A stretch of 41,494 nucleotides of DNA from Planoprotostelium fungivorum (lineage: Eukaryota > Evosea > Variosea > Cavosteliida > Cavosteliaceae): the NCBI GenBank assembly GCA_003024175.1, contig MDYQ01000241.1:1-41494 (forward strand), in the 5' to 3' direction. The stretch's first letter is position 1. Every line of letters begins with the position of its first letter. Positions 1 through 10,662 of the stretch are shown here, one piece after another. A program made the position numbers and the translations under genes. Below the pieces are notes generated by a model that saw only the letters and a list, made by a program, of their open reading frames with translations, searched no databases and was not told the origin of the DNA.

Positions 1-127
1 GCTTTTGTCCTGACATAGAGGTGTCGTTTGATGATGGGTCGATCAAACATCACCACCGGAATCAGCATCAATGCACGATGGATGACGGTTTCACCTTCAG
101 TTCTGGTCAATAGGGCGCTGTTGAGAG
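1..127 (+). repeat. Direct repeat, copy 1 (partner at 812-937)
   Basis: This segment recurs about 811 bases downstream with roughly 90 percent identity by eye, both starting GCTTTTGTCCTGAYATAGAGG. Neither copy carries a convincing open reading frame, and the window begins inside this copy. Confidence 0.8.
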
Positions 128-186
128 TGTTATCAATAAAGATGTTGATCTGGCGTTGACTTGAAACAATGCGAACTCACTGCTGA

Positions 187-401
187 CGGAGGTTCAGAAA
201 TCAAACTCCGATCGTGCAGAAAATTCTCTGCACCGGAGGTTCAGAAATCAAACTCCGTTACGTCTCTGATTGTTGGATGAGACAGGCGGTATAGACAAAA
301 GAAAAATGTCGAGTGAGAAAATCTTCTGCATCGGAGGTTCAGAAATTAATCTCCGATAGTGAGAAAATCTTCTGCAACGGAGGTTCAAAAATTAATCTCC
401 G
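187..401 (+). repeat. Four direct copies of a 24-base CGGAG...CTCCG unit
   Basis: Copies lie at 187-210, 234-257, 332-355 and 378-401, so starts are spaced about 47, 98 and 46 bases. Each unit has the form CGGAGGTTCAGAAATYAA(A/T)CTCCG-like, with its own 5-base inverted ends (CGGAG/CTCCG). The spacers share GTGCAGAAAATTCTCTGCA-like sequence. Two copies in the opposite orientation lie at 1086-1156. Confidence 0.85.
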
Positions 402-811
402 TTGGACCTCTCTCTTCGTTTGCGGGATCAATTATTTGTACCACGAATGGTCTCGGTAAAAAAAATATCCTGGAGATCCCATTCGGAAGCTCGCAAACAA
501 CTGTGTGCAAAGAAGAGGAGCCACCCCAAACACAAATAACTAACGAATAAACAGAATAGGCCACGAAATGTGTTTGGGTGTCTGGATCAGAGGAGGGCAC
601 CGCAAGTTCATCGCACATGGCAGGTTCGTCCTTTCACCATGACGTTTCAAACTTTCATTCTCGGGCTTCGTAGCCGACAAACAACCGTTGAAGGCGTCTG
701 CTGATGTTCTAGAGAAAGGTCTAATCAGACAAGCGAGCGATGAGGGACTTAAACCATCGAGAGCGCTCTAATGGTAGAATATGGCGGCGCTTCAATCGAC
801 CTGTGGCGTTC

Positions 812-937
812 GCTTTTGTCCTGATATAGAGGTGTCGTTTGATGATGGGTCGATCAGTCATCACCACCGGAATCAGCATCAATGCACGAAGGATGACGAT
901 TTCACCTTCAGTTCTGTCAATATGGCGCTGTTGAGAC
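812..937 (+). repeat. Direct repeat, copy 2 (partner at 1-127)
   Basis: Second copy of the opening segment. It differs by scattered substitutions and one deleted base. It lies between the direct CGGAG units and their inverted counterparts. Confidence 0.8.
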
Positions 938-1085
938 TCTCTGAGTTTACAACCTCCGATCGTGAGAAGATCTTCAGCCGTCATACCACCCAGCTCTTCT
1001 CGACGTCTCTTTACTTTACGTCTCACTTTTGACTTGTTTCTTTTGTCTCTACTGCCTGTCTCATCCAACGATCAGAGACGTCCAA

Positions 1086-1156
1086 CGGAGTTTGATTTCT
1101 GAACCTCCGTTGCAGAAGATTTCCTGCACGATCGGAGTTCGATTTCTGAACTTCCG
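1086..1156 (-). repeat. Two inverted copies of the CGGAG...CTCCG unit
   Basis: Copies at 1086-1109 and 1133-1156 (47 bases apart) are reverse complements of the units at 187-401. The adjoining sequence at about 1036-1085 is also the reverse complement of about 258-305, so the similarity extends beyond the units. The arrangement looks like the arms of a fold-back element around about 700 bases. Confidence 0.8.
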
Positions 1157-1547
1157 ATGCAGAGGATTGTCTCACGCCCAACACCTCTAAAGTCACTGTG
1201 GAGATGTAAGAGACGAACATGGTCGCAAGACAATGAGATCTACCTTCTACAGAACACTGGATCAAGGTCTGGTGTGGAGCCAAGAATCTTCTTTAGATGT
1301 CCATTGGCGGCTCAGATTCGACGATGAAGCGGGAGAAGTCTATAAGGTTCCTCCTTGAGTTGAAGTTGGAGGTATATCACAGGTCAACTCCACACGGTAG
1401 ACACTGACTCAGACGTTACAGTATAAAGACTTTACAGAGAGAGTGGAGAAGAGTTTGAAGAGAATCGAAGAGGGCAGAAAATGCTTGATCGCCTTTATTG
1501 ATTACCACCGCGACATCGTCTCACACGAGAACCGTAAGAGGTCTCAT

Positions 1548-2029
1548 CGAACAGAACAGTGCCTTGGTCTAGTGGACTGTGCGTCTACCATCCTGTAGAT
1601 CAGAGTCGATGTGGATTCACCTCTCTCAATTGGATGGAGAGAAGAAGGAGAACTAAGAAACAAAGCGCCTTCGTCTGTATTCTTTTCAACCCACCTCAAT
1701 TGGATGACGGAAGGATGGTATGTGTGACTACGAGGTGAGAGGAAAGAGAGAGCCGAACAAAATGTTTGTCTTGGAATCGAAACTCAAATGTAGACGATGA
1801 ACGTTTTTGAGCGGATGCGGAAATCCACGTCTGTACAGTAGTGCTTTGTGATCTGGTTATCTACGAACACGTTAGCTGATGGATCTTATAACAATTTCAC
1901 TCACTTCTGTCTCGATAGTATCTCTCCCACCACGGCGTGTTGCAGTCTTTCACTTGGGGAATCCATATCGATACTGATTTACGTGATGGTAGACGCTCAG
2001 TCCACTAGACCGAGGCATTCTTCTGTTCG
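1548..2029. repeat. Inverted repeat pair, 1548-1592 and 1985-2029
   Basis: The two arms match over about 45 bases as reverse complements with about five mismatches, around a spacer of about 390 bases. Weaker similarity continues inward for another 30 bases or so. No gene was recognised in 1157-2229; short open frames there have no recognisable motif. Confidence 0.65.
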
Positions 2030-2229
2030 CTGATGTCGCCGATCGTTCCGCTTCGAAGAGATCGTACGGCATGCTACCTGTATAAGGATCAGTCACTATC
2101 AACCGTGAAAGACGTCTCACCGTTCATCGATGATGAACGTCCCAGTCTTCAAAAAAGGCCCAGATTGCAGTCTCGAAGGCTGATACTCATTGGAATGAAC
2201 GCCTCTAACGCGTGTTAGACTCTCATGTG

Positions 2230-2755
2230 ATGGAGAGTGGGGAAATCCTGTCGTCCCAACATCTTTGCGGCGTGGATGTCTTGGTTCGTGATCTATGACC
2301 AGGTGTTAGTCTGACGATAGGAAAGAGGTGACAACTCACCACAACTCTATTCTCCAATCCAGACCTCTGCTGTCGTCTCCGTATGGTTTCAGCCTCACTC
2401 TGTTCATAAAAAGAGCGGATGACCGACAGCAGCTCGTCCTGTGACGCCAGTGACCACTACGACGAGTGATAGATCGTGTCCATGATGTCTCGCACCGATT
2501 GCGTCGTGAGGGTGGTCTTATTCAGGTGCTCCTGCCATCCCACCATTCTCTCAGCACTCGTTGATAAGCGTGATTAAAGGTGTCGTCGCTGCAATGTAAT
2601 TGGGACTGAATGCGTGTCCGATCGGGTCCGATTATGATGCGACTGTTCTTCTCTCGCATGTGTCGTCGTATGCATATCTCAATGACATCAGTTGTCTCTG
2701 ATTCCTCGACATCACTCAGATACGATTGAAAACCCATCCGTCGTCTGATGTTCAA
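2230..2755 (-). CDS. Unrecognised minus-strand gene or gene fragment
   Basis: A 77-codon frame starts with ATG at 2755 and is rich in charged helical sequence (many Glu and Arg). Downstream on the same strand a second frame reads WQEHLNKTTLTTQSVRDIMD and a third reads LLSVIRSFYEQSEAETIRRR. These look like exons of one small helical protein, but I could not fix the splice sites with confidence. I recognise no family. It may equally be a decayed gene, since the neighbouring sequence to the left is repetitive. Confidence 0.3.
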
Positions 2756-3235
2756 TCAGTAAGGTGTCACCTCTCATATACGACCAACTCACCATATTGC
2801 TTTTTCATATCGACATTCTCTTTGTGTGTGCAGTTGCAAAATGACTTCGACGCGAGCCATGGCCTTGTTCCCGTCCCTGTCAAATCCTCTCAAGGTCTAC
2901 ATTTGGCAATTTTCTCATTTTGGCGGCGCATTGATTCGGTTTTTCCGGTTGGTAGTCAAATGGTGCATTGAGAATGGATCACTTCTCGCCCGACTACTGG
3001 AATATGCACGACAAAAAAATTAGTGATCCAAATGCATGGACACCGACCAGAAAAACCAAATCCATTGCCCAAAACGTTCTTTTATTTACATCTTCCGCTC
3101 AAGTTGAATGGAAGAGATCAGACTCTCAGTCAGAAAACGGATCCCATATTGCGAATTGAGGGAGACCGCGGTGAGCTCTTCTGCATCTGTGATTCCGCTC
3201 CCTTGTAATCAGATTTTGTCGCTCACATTGAACAG

Positions 3236-4476
3236 AAACAATACATCTCACATGGGACGTATGACGTTCTGCAGACATTACAGATGGAATGGTTGAATCA
3301 GGTTCTTGAAGAGGATGTGCAGGTGCGAGTGAGTCACCACTTGCAGATGATCTTCATTATAACATGAATAGTTGTCGGAACTCTGGGACGAAATGAATGA
3401 GAAATTTGCAAGACAGATCTCCAGTCTGGAGGAAGAGATGGAAGAGTTGGACTCCCACCTAAGAAATCGCACCTGGGCTGCCGAGAACATGCAGCCTGGA
3501 TCCTATTTTGACGAGGACGAGGACCTTGACCAAATCGTAGACATGTCTGAAGATAGGCAAGAGATGCTTGAGGAAGCATGCGTTGGGCTTGATGAATTAC
3601 GGTCAGATATCTATGCAGTAAATTGGGAGACAGGTAGCGACCTCTTTTATCACTGGCGTGTGCACGAAAATATAGCCCGTAAACTCAAACAATTCTGGGC
3701 ATCCTTAGAAGATTTCACATCTGATTGGCGGCAAGAGGTGCGCCTCTTGGCAATCGTTGTGATGATTATGACTCATCACACGCAGGATGAAGATTTCTCT
3801 GATCCGCAAGACACACTAAGCAATGCACTCACAGATCTACTTGAGGTTGACTGGAATGATGACCCTGAGGGTGATGATCCTCAATCATCAAGATCCAAAG
3901 AGAAGCTACGCGAAATTTATTCTTCAACATGGAATGAAGCCATGAAAGAAATCAAGTCGGCCAGATCCTTCAACAAGACCCAAGAGATCATACGCACATT
4001 GATCATTCCAAAGCCGGTGTCCATGTATGTTTTCACCGAGGAGCAGCAAGAGAAAGAGATAGTCATATACGTGGGCATTTCAATCGATATCTACAACAGA
4101 CACAAAGACCACAAATGGTGAGCTTTGGTCTCAAAATATACATGAAAATGACTCGTGATGAAATTGCTGACTGGAACACTGCAGTCACGACAAGATTAAA
4201 GAGGATGGTATCTCAGACCGATGCTTCGTGTACCTATGTAGCACCAATTCCGATTATCAGGATGTCAAAACTCTGGAGGCCAACCTGATTCACAAAACAC
4301 AGCCGAAATATAACACAATGTCCAAGAAGACACTCGGTAAACATCCAGATTGGAGTTGGCAGCGCATTAAGATTGAAGATGACACATTACGTGCCGCTTT
4401 CCAAGCTACCTTGAACAACTACCAAGTCAATCACGAACTAGCTGTAGACTCTTTTCAAAGAATGAAAATTGAATGA
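3236..4476 (+). CDS. GIY-YIG nuclease-domain protein with coiled-coil N-terminal region
   Basis: Two main exons join across an intron from the GT after CACAAATG (about 4119) to CTGCAG (about 4182). The first part has Glu-rich helices (ISSLEEEMEELDSH) suggesting a coiled coil. The C-terminal third fits a GIY-YIG domain: MYVF, then IYVGISIDIYNRHKDH, then LEANLIHKTQPKYNT. This supplies the two Tyr positions, the YVG turn, the Arg and His of the helix, the catalytic Glu in LEANLI and the late Asn. The domain is therefore complete for a metal-dependent single-strand nick or cut. The protein ends with a short helical tail. An upstream exon ending near 3330 (KQYISHGTYDVLQTLQ) is likely; earlier exons from about 2974 are possible but not resolved. 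Nuclear genes with this domain act in DNA repair or belong to mobile elements; nothing nearby decides between these. Confidence 0.65.
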
Positions 4477-5075
4477 ATAGCATCGTTCCAATTGTAGCAT
4501 TGTCCTTGATCCTTTGGATCACTTTTGCTTCTTCTTGTGAAATTCAAATGTACGAGAGAATGTCCATCAGCAACCTGGAACACTTTGGATCAACTGAGAT
4601 TTGCCAAATTCGGAATGATTGCCGAGAATAAATGTAAATTGAACATACGATTTATTGAACAATGTTGTGCAGTCTGCAGATGGTACGTTCTTAGAGAAGA
4701 TGGACATACGACGGTGCTGGTAGAGAAAGGGGCGTCCAGAACAACGTTGGACGCGAAGGAGGAACACAGGGCAAGAGGGAGCGATCACAGTGACCGGGTC
4801 AAACTTCTACTCGAACGTAGCTGAGATAAGAGGAGCGATGCTGGTGAGTGATAGAGAGATGAGAAGAGGAAGGCAGCTGGCATGAGATGACAGCTGATGG
4901 GAGGAGCGTTGGTGACACCGCTGATCCAGCGAAAGAGAGATACCCCACCAAATCAGACGAGATAGCCATCCCCCTCTTCGCTTCTTGATGAACAGTTGTT
5001 CACTCTCCTCTTCCTCTTTCTTCTCCTCTCTCGGTCGATTCTTCGCAGCTCACTTCTGTTGGTAGTTCTTGACCT
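4477..5075. other. Intergenic, no gene seen
   Basis: Short open frames here lack recognisable motifs. The right part (4980-5040) is pyrimidine rich. Confidence 0.5.
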
Positions 5076-6420
5076 GTGATGATACGACGCCCTTCGGCAC
5101 ATCCTCAGCTTCCACGTGAATCAATTCGCCCTCACCCTGCTTATGAGCGTGTCAGTGGGAGCCATCCTATCGATCATCACATTTACGGCATCACGGAGTG
5201 GAAACCAACAGACGGAGGTGTTGGACGGGGTGACACACTCAGCCCCACACTCTTCATCGTCCAGATCGATGTGGGCATCATCTGGATGGAGAACTCGGGC
5301 TACGGCTACACCGTTCGCCAGAGAGTCAACCTCGTGCAATCCGCCATCACCTACTACCGGATGGCACCGATCTACGCCGTCAGCCGGGCGATCAACACCC
5401 TCGTGGTCTCCATCTTCCGGTACTACATCGGCACCGCGTGGATGAAGCCCACCTTTCTCAAGGAGATGGACAACCTCCACGCTGATATCATCAGACGAGC
5501 CGAAAGACAACTATGGACCTCACCTCGAGAAGCAGCCTTCATACCCAGACACCTCGGTGGCTATGGTATCGAGCAGCTGGCAAGGGCCCTCACCATGGAC
5601 TGCTACATCACCAAGGGACTCGACGCTGCATGCCCTCAGACACGACAAGTGGTCACCTCTCACCTCTATGATCAATCGATGGAATGAGAGAGCGACACCC
5701 TCAGCCCGTACAAGAAGAACAGGAAAGCCACACAGTTGTACCGACTCTACTCCACCGCCGAGAGCTTAGGGGTCAAGCTCTCCGTACGAACAGGACCATT
5801 CAAATCTCAGCCCCGTCGAATGCACGTGAGAATCTGGGAAGAAGCTTAGCGACGGCCAGTGGAAACGGTACCGTATACAATGGTCCGCCAACAAGAAGGA
5901 ACCACACGAAGAGGACAAAATCTTACCTGAGCACCAACAGAAACTGGACGAATCGCTGATCAGCCAGGAGAAACCACGAGCACCAAGGAGAAGAGAGAAG
6001 ATGACGATCTACACAAACGGGTCACTCGACACTCAAGGAAGAGCCGGCTACGGAATCTACCACGAAGGAGATTCACCTTTCAACGCCGCCAAGAGGTCAC
6101 CGATGGGACACGTGATCTACGAAGCGGAACTGAACGGACCGATCGAAGGTGCTGGGAAGCCATCAGCATCACACAAGATCTGGAGATCATGTTAGACAAT
6201 CAATCAGCGGTCCACACGCTAACATCACCAATCGAAGAGTAGCTCTACCTTCGATCAACAACGACTTGAACCGACCGCTGGCCCTGAGGATATCCAACGA
6301 AGGGAGAAAGAGGAAGATGGCAGGATCCCAAATCACCTTCACATGGATTCGAGGCCACAGCGGAACAGAAGGAAATGAAGAAGCCGACCGGATCGTTGAG
6401 TGTTCTGGCTCGGTGTCGTA
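5076..6420 (+). mobile_element. Decayed LINE (non-LTR retrotransposon): reverse transcriptase C-terminal part plus RNase H
   Basis: The frame to 5687 contains GVGRGDTLSPTLF, the counterpart of the GvrQGDPLSPLLF block of LINE reverse transcriptases. It also has the typical post-catalytic sequence RAINTLVVSIFRYYIGTAWM and PRHLGGYGIEQLARAL. The YADD active-site block is absent, so part of the polymerase is deleted. From about 6001 RNase H motifs follow: IYTNGSLD (normally TDGS, so the first catalytic Asp is Asn), YEAEL (Glu), LDNQSAV (Asp) and TWIRGHSGTEGNEEADRI (late His/Asp). These lie in different frames with stops between them. The element is non-functional and 5'-truncated. The order RT then RNase H fits I/Tad-like LINEs. 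Confidence 0.75.
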
Positions 6421-6611
6421 GTATGTCACATGAGCCTAGCACCACAGCGTCGTTGAGCTCCTGGAGAGTCCCCACGGTGGTGGAATGGAGGTCTGTGACT
6501 GTTATTTGTGATTTCAAGGTTCCCTCGTTGTAGTATACGGAGAATTTGAAGCCGTCAAAATCCTTGATACGGTGATGAGAGTCAAAATTTCGGCGACCTC
6601 GACGTAGACAC

Positions 6612-7239
6612 ATGGACGAAATCCAAGGGATAGAACAAGATATCGACCTCATCTTCTCTGATGGAGCAATATTGTCTGCAACACCCGCTTCACTGAACGG
6701 CTATCAGAAGGAGCTTCTGGAGAGATTGGGAAAGGTATGGTCTCATTGATCAGCCCTCGGATCAGTTCTGATCATAGAAGGCCTTTCAAAAAATAGAAGA
6801 TCTATCCGATGAACAGTTCAATCAAATCGTCCACCAAGGGAAGATGAATCACGCCTTATATTTCACTACGTGGAAACCGATACCCATCAACAAGAATAAC
6901 AAAAATAAATCAGGGGTAAGAACGTCGAGACCATCGATGGACTAATCGTCGCAGTGCGACATGTCGATCACAGGCAGTTGGAAGCCTCTGAGTGACAACA
7001 TCATACGGATTGATTGTGGGGGTTCGAACGAACGCTCGGGGAGAGTCTTCGCATTGACCAAGAGCAAAAGATTCAAGTTGTGGGCCATATCGTCCGCCAG
7101 AGATTCGACCGCGCCCACGCCCACGAAGTTGATTCTTCCTGACCCTCAGCAAATCGTCGAGGGTGACAAGATCGAAATGGTCAGATATTTGGAGAAGACA
7201 GCTGACGTATCCGTCAGATTCATCAAACAAGAAGCGTAA
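6612..7239 (+). CDS. Small unrecognised protein, three exons
   Basis: Translation from ATG at 6612 (MDEIQGIEQDIDLIF) runs to GGAAAG. It continues across an intron (about 6736-6778, GTATGG...CATAG) and a second (about 6919-6957, GTAAGA...CGCAG) to TAA at 7239, all in frame. The product is about 175 residues: a helical N-terminal half, then a basic Ser/Thr/Pro-rich part and IVEGDKIEMVRYLEKTADVS near the end. No family recognised. The stop lies two bases before the ATG of the next gene on the same strand, which is very tight for a eukaryote. The GTAAG overlapping the stop could be a donor linking the two, but the join I tried does not keep frame. Confidence 0.5.
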
Positions 7240-7241
7240 GA

Positions 7242-10200
7242 ATGGTCAGACGCAGGAAACAGTGGCTGATGAAGTACCGAAACCTACAGATGGTGAGTGA
7301 ACCGAAATCCAAAAACATCAACAATTGCAAAATCGACATAATCCAGCGACGCCTGGAACGAACACATCTTTCCGGTCGATCTGATGCGTATACAGATACA
7401 ATCCTGGCAGACTCTACGAATCTCTTCATGGATCTAGAGGGGTTGGACGAATTTATGTCGAACTGGTTGGATTGTAACCCTGATTCAATACTGCCACTAC
7501 TAGAATCTCCACCGATCCCTTACGGATCAGTCGAGTTCGATACTGTTCGCTCTAAGACAGTCATCAGTGATAAATTCTATCTTACGTCGGATCCAAAGCG
7601 GAAATCCAACATCAGATCGTGGAGTCCATCACGCATCATCGAAGCGATGCTCGCGTTACCCAGAATAGGAGTGTACGATTACGAGATGGGTATGTCCTGC
7701 GAGATGGATTCAGATCTGTCCATCTGACACATGTCGATAGATGGTGTTCAGAGCACAGGTTTCATCACTACGGACGTGAAACAGGCCATGCCGTCCGCGG
7801 TCAGGTCGAGTGAAGACGGCATAGAGAGAGTGGATACGTATCAAATACAAGCGCTGACTTGGTCCAATCTGAGATGGCTGTCGTTCGTCGTCATTATGGT
7901 CGTTATAGGACTGACGTACAACTTTTATTCCGATTGGACGGACGGCCGGACGGCACCGAAAGGTGAACTTCCTCTACGATCATGACTGATGTACTGAAGC
8001 CATGCCCAAACCGTATTATTATGGAATGTATCCCCCGAATCCACTCTATACGAGTGACCAGAACGTACGTCTTCGATTCAAACCGTCTCGGTGTCAGATT
8101 GACACGTGTGACAGGGGATGAAAACGATACACGACGCGTACTTTGAGAACCGAACCGACGCCTTCGTTCAGGGCATGAAGGGAACCGGTCATTCTGAGTT
8201 CATCGGTGCCTACGTCCGACGATACCGAGATTCTTATGGAAGCATAATGATCTTCAACGCCACCACCGTATCACATTTTGACGCCGATATCGCCGCGGCA
8301 GCAGTGGAACTGAGATGTAACATATCGGTGAAAGGACGAAAAGCCGCCCGCCAACTGTATGCGTGTCTTCCAGAGATACATGCGAAACCTAATCTATTCA
8401 TATTCGAATACGGTGAGTTGTGGAGAATTACACGTCATTCTGATCGGTTCGATAGTTAATTCGTCTGAAATATCAGAGTTATTTCTGCGTAGACCGGATT
8501 CTGATGCACACGTCATCATGACCTCATCATCTGCCATGAGCAAACGTCATCGTCAGAGCTTCATCACTGTCCAGTTAAACGGGCTCAGTTGTAACGACAC
8601 TCTAGAGTTTGCGGGAAAGAGATATTCAGCAGAAGATGTCAAAAAGAACGAGTGTGGACTCCTCAGGCTGAATGATTATTTCATGGGATACCCACCTTGC
8701 ATCGAAGAAGTTCTAGATTATATCGCTTGGATAGAGAAGCCACTACAATCCGGTATATGTGACGTCATCACCGATGTGAGTTAGAATGACATGTAATGAC
8801 AGCTGACACTTGCGTAGGAGTTCGCGTTGAGACACTTCAACAAGTGTAGAGGTCATCTGGAAGATGTCATAGACGAAACGTGTAGGAATCATCCGCTCAC
8901 TTGCGAAGTCATGAAGCTATCAAGTGTCTTAGGCTCACTGCCCATACATTACCATACTCTTCTCCTGATGAATGTTTCGGGTGAGTCGATCAATCACATC
9001 ATCTTTTTTCGTGTCTGCCGGTCAATTGAATGTGTATAAGCATTTCACTCTTTGGTAAATATCGCGATAGATTGTACAATGGTGTTGGTGCTAATATATA
9101 TGCAGATACTGAGATGGGGCGAATGTTGATACCGGACGGTCCTACACCCAGATTGGAGCTGATCATGCGAGTGTTAGCTTGGGCGCGTGACAATTTCATT
9201 CTTAGAACTTTTCCCTTGGAGAAAGTGAGAACATCCTAATTGATCTTACGTTCGTTCTGATAGTACGTCTCAGGTTTTCCGCATGAATCCACTCATACAC
9301 GCGTGTATCAGATCACGGCTCAGCACTAACGAAGCCGAAATGTACAGAGATATCGCTACCTATATGATGGATGTATTGCGTCCGGAAATGATGGATCATA
9401 TATTCGAAACGAAGAGGACTTGGCATGACGTCAAGACACAGCGTAACGTACGTTACCATCTGAATTCGATTTATTGACATGATTTCAGATGAACTGCCTG
9501 ATACTGATGGAGGGAATGACATTGGCTGATGCCAATCCAGCACATGCCATATCATTACTCCAAATTACCTTGAAGAACTACACCTCTGAGACAATGTGCC
9601 CTGAATATGTAGCTGTTCTACTCAACCGTCTCGTATCTCAAGGGTAATATCATCATGATGGCTTCACTATCTCACATGATAATCAGACACGGTATCGAGC
9701 TGGCGCGTAACATATCAAAAATCATTCCACCGACACATCTCAATACGATGTACATTCACTCTGTACTGTTGAGTCGTCTGGGACAGCACGAACAAGTACT
9801 CAAAATTCTGTCTATCATCCAATCACATGTCGGAGAAGAAGATCTACTATGGAAGTTTCTTCTTCAGATTGGCTATGCTAGGGAATACTTTCTCTTAAAG
9901 AGATACGATGAGGCTATACGACACGTAGAGGAGTGTTCCAAAATCAATCTTTGCCTACTCTGGGCGGCGAAGAGTCTATATTGGATACATAACGAAAGGG
10001 GAGACGCAGATATGGCATATAATTCATATGTCAATATGTATTATCTAGAAGAATACGACAACATCCGTCAACAAGCCGAGGAGAAGATAGTGGATCTCGA
10101 CTGGATCCATCGAACTTTCAGCTATTGCAACGTCCGTATGTGTCACGAGGGTATGCAACCGCTGATGCTCCAAATCGCCTCTACCGCAAAACGATCGATC

Positions 10201-10662
10201 GATGCTGGAGAGCCCGTATTTATTGTTGGAAAAGTGTGGCAATTGGGTCATGTGACGGCAGAAGTTCTGGTTGGAGAGCACAACATCACATTATCGTACA
10301 GCCTCCACCATATCGGCGGTGTCATCCGCAGAAGTGTGACAGTCAGATTTTATTATCACGGCGGTCATCCCCCAGGTGTGACTCTGACATCTCTCATTTC
10401 ATCAATTGACACGGTTTCAGTATTCACCAGTTGGAACGGGAAATGGAAACTAGAGATGGAGGGATTATCAAAGGAACAGTCTCGGGAGCATTTTTATTAC
10501 ATTCCAACACAATCATTTCTCAACAGACCACTCCCGACGTGGAGCCACACATTCACAATCGGTGGTCTCAGTTCCGATGGCAAGGGAGTGTCCTTTCAGA
10601 ATTTCACTATGTCCTATGATTTTCCTAGCAAGTTTGATGTAGGAGTGTTAAAGAGGATTTAG
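7242..10662 (+). CDS. Membrane-anchored STAND/NB-ARC-like ATPase with TPR-like repeats (NLR-like)
   Basis: In-frame joins across introns at about 7293-7346, 7690-7740, 7963-7999, 8065-8114, 8413-8455, 8776-8817, 9230-9270, 9450-9488 and 9644-9686 give a long protein; one join near 8980-9100 is unresolved. A hydrophobic segment (LRWLSFVVIMVVIGLTYNFY, about residue 175) is a likely single membrane helix. Then comes an NB-ARC-like module. FVQGMKGTGHSEFIGAYVRR replaces the P-loop GMGGxGKT, with His where the Walker A Lys should be. PNLFIFEYVNSSE stands for Walker B (LLIFDN), HVIMTSSS for the sensor TSR motif, and LNDYFMGYPPCIEEVLDYI for the GLPLA region. A winged-helix-like part and TPR-like helices (SRLGQHEQVLKIL, YDEAIRHVEECSKI, WIHNERGDADMAYNSY) follow. 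The C-terminal 150 residues are beta-rich. Loss of the Lys suggests weak or no ATP hydrolysis. Such proteins usually act as signal scaffolds or immune-type sensors. Confidence 0.65.

Noticed and set aside
187-401. CRISPR array
   Set aside because: Only four units with uneven spacing and similar, not unique, spacers, in a eukaryotic context with inverted copies nearby.
5121-5510. 129-codon minus-strand frame
   Set aside because: Lies opposite the LINE reverse transcriptase frame, which carries the recognised motifs.
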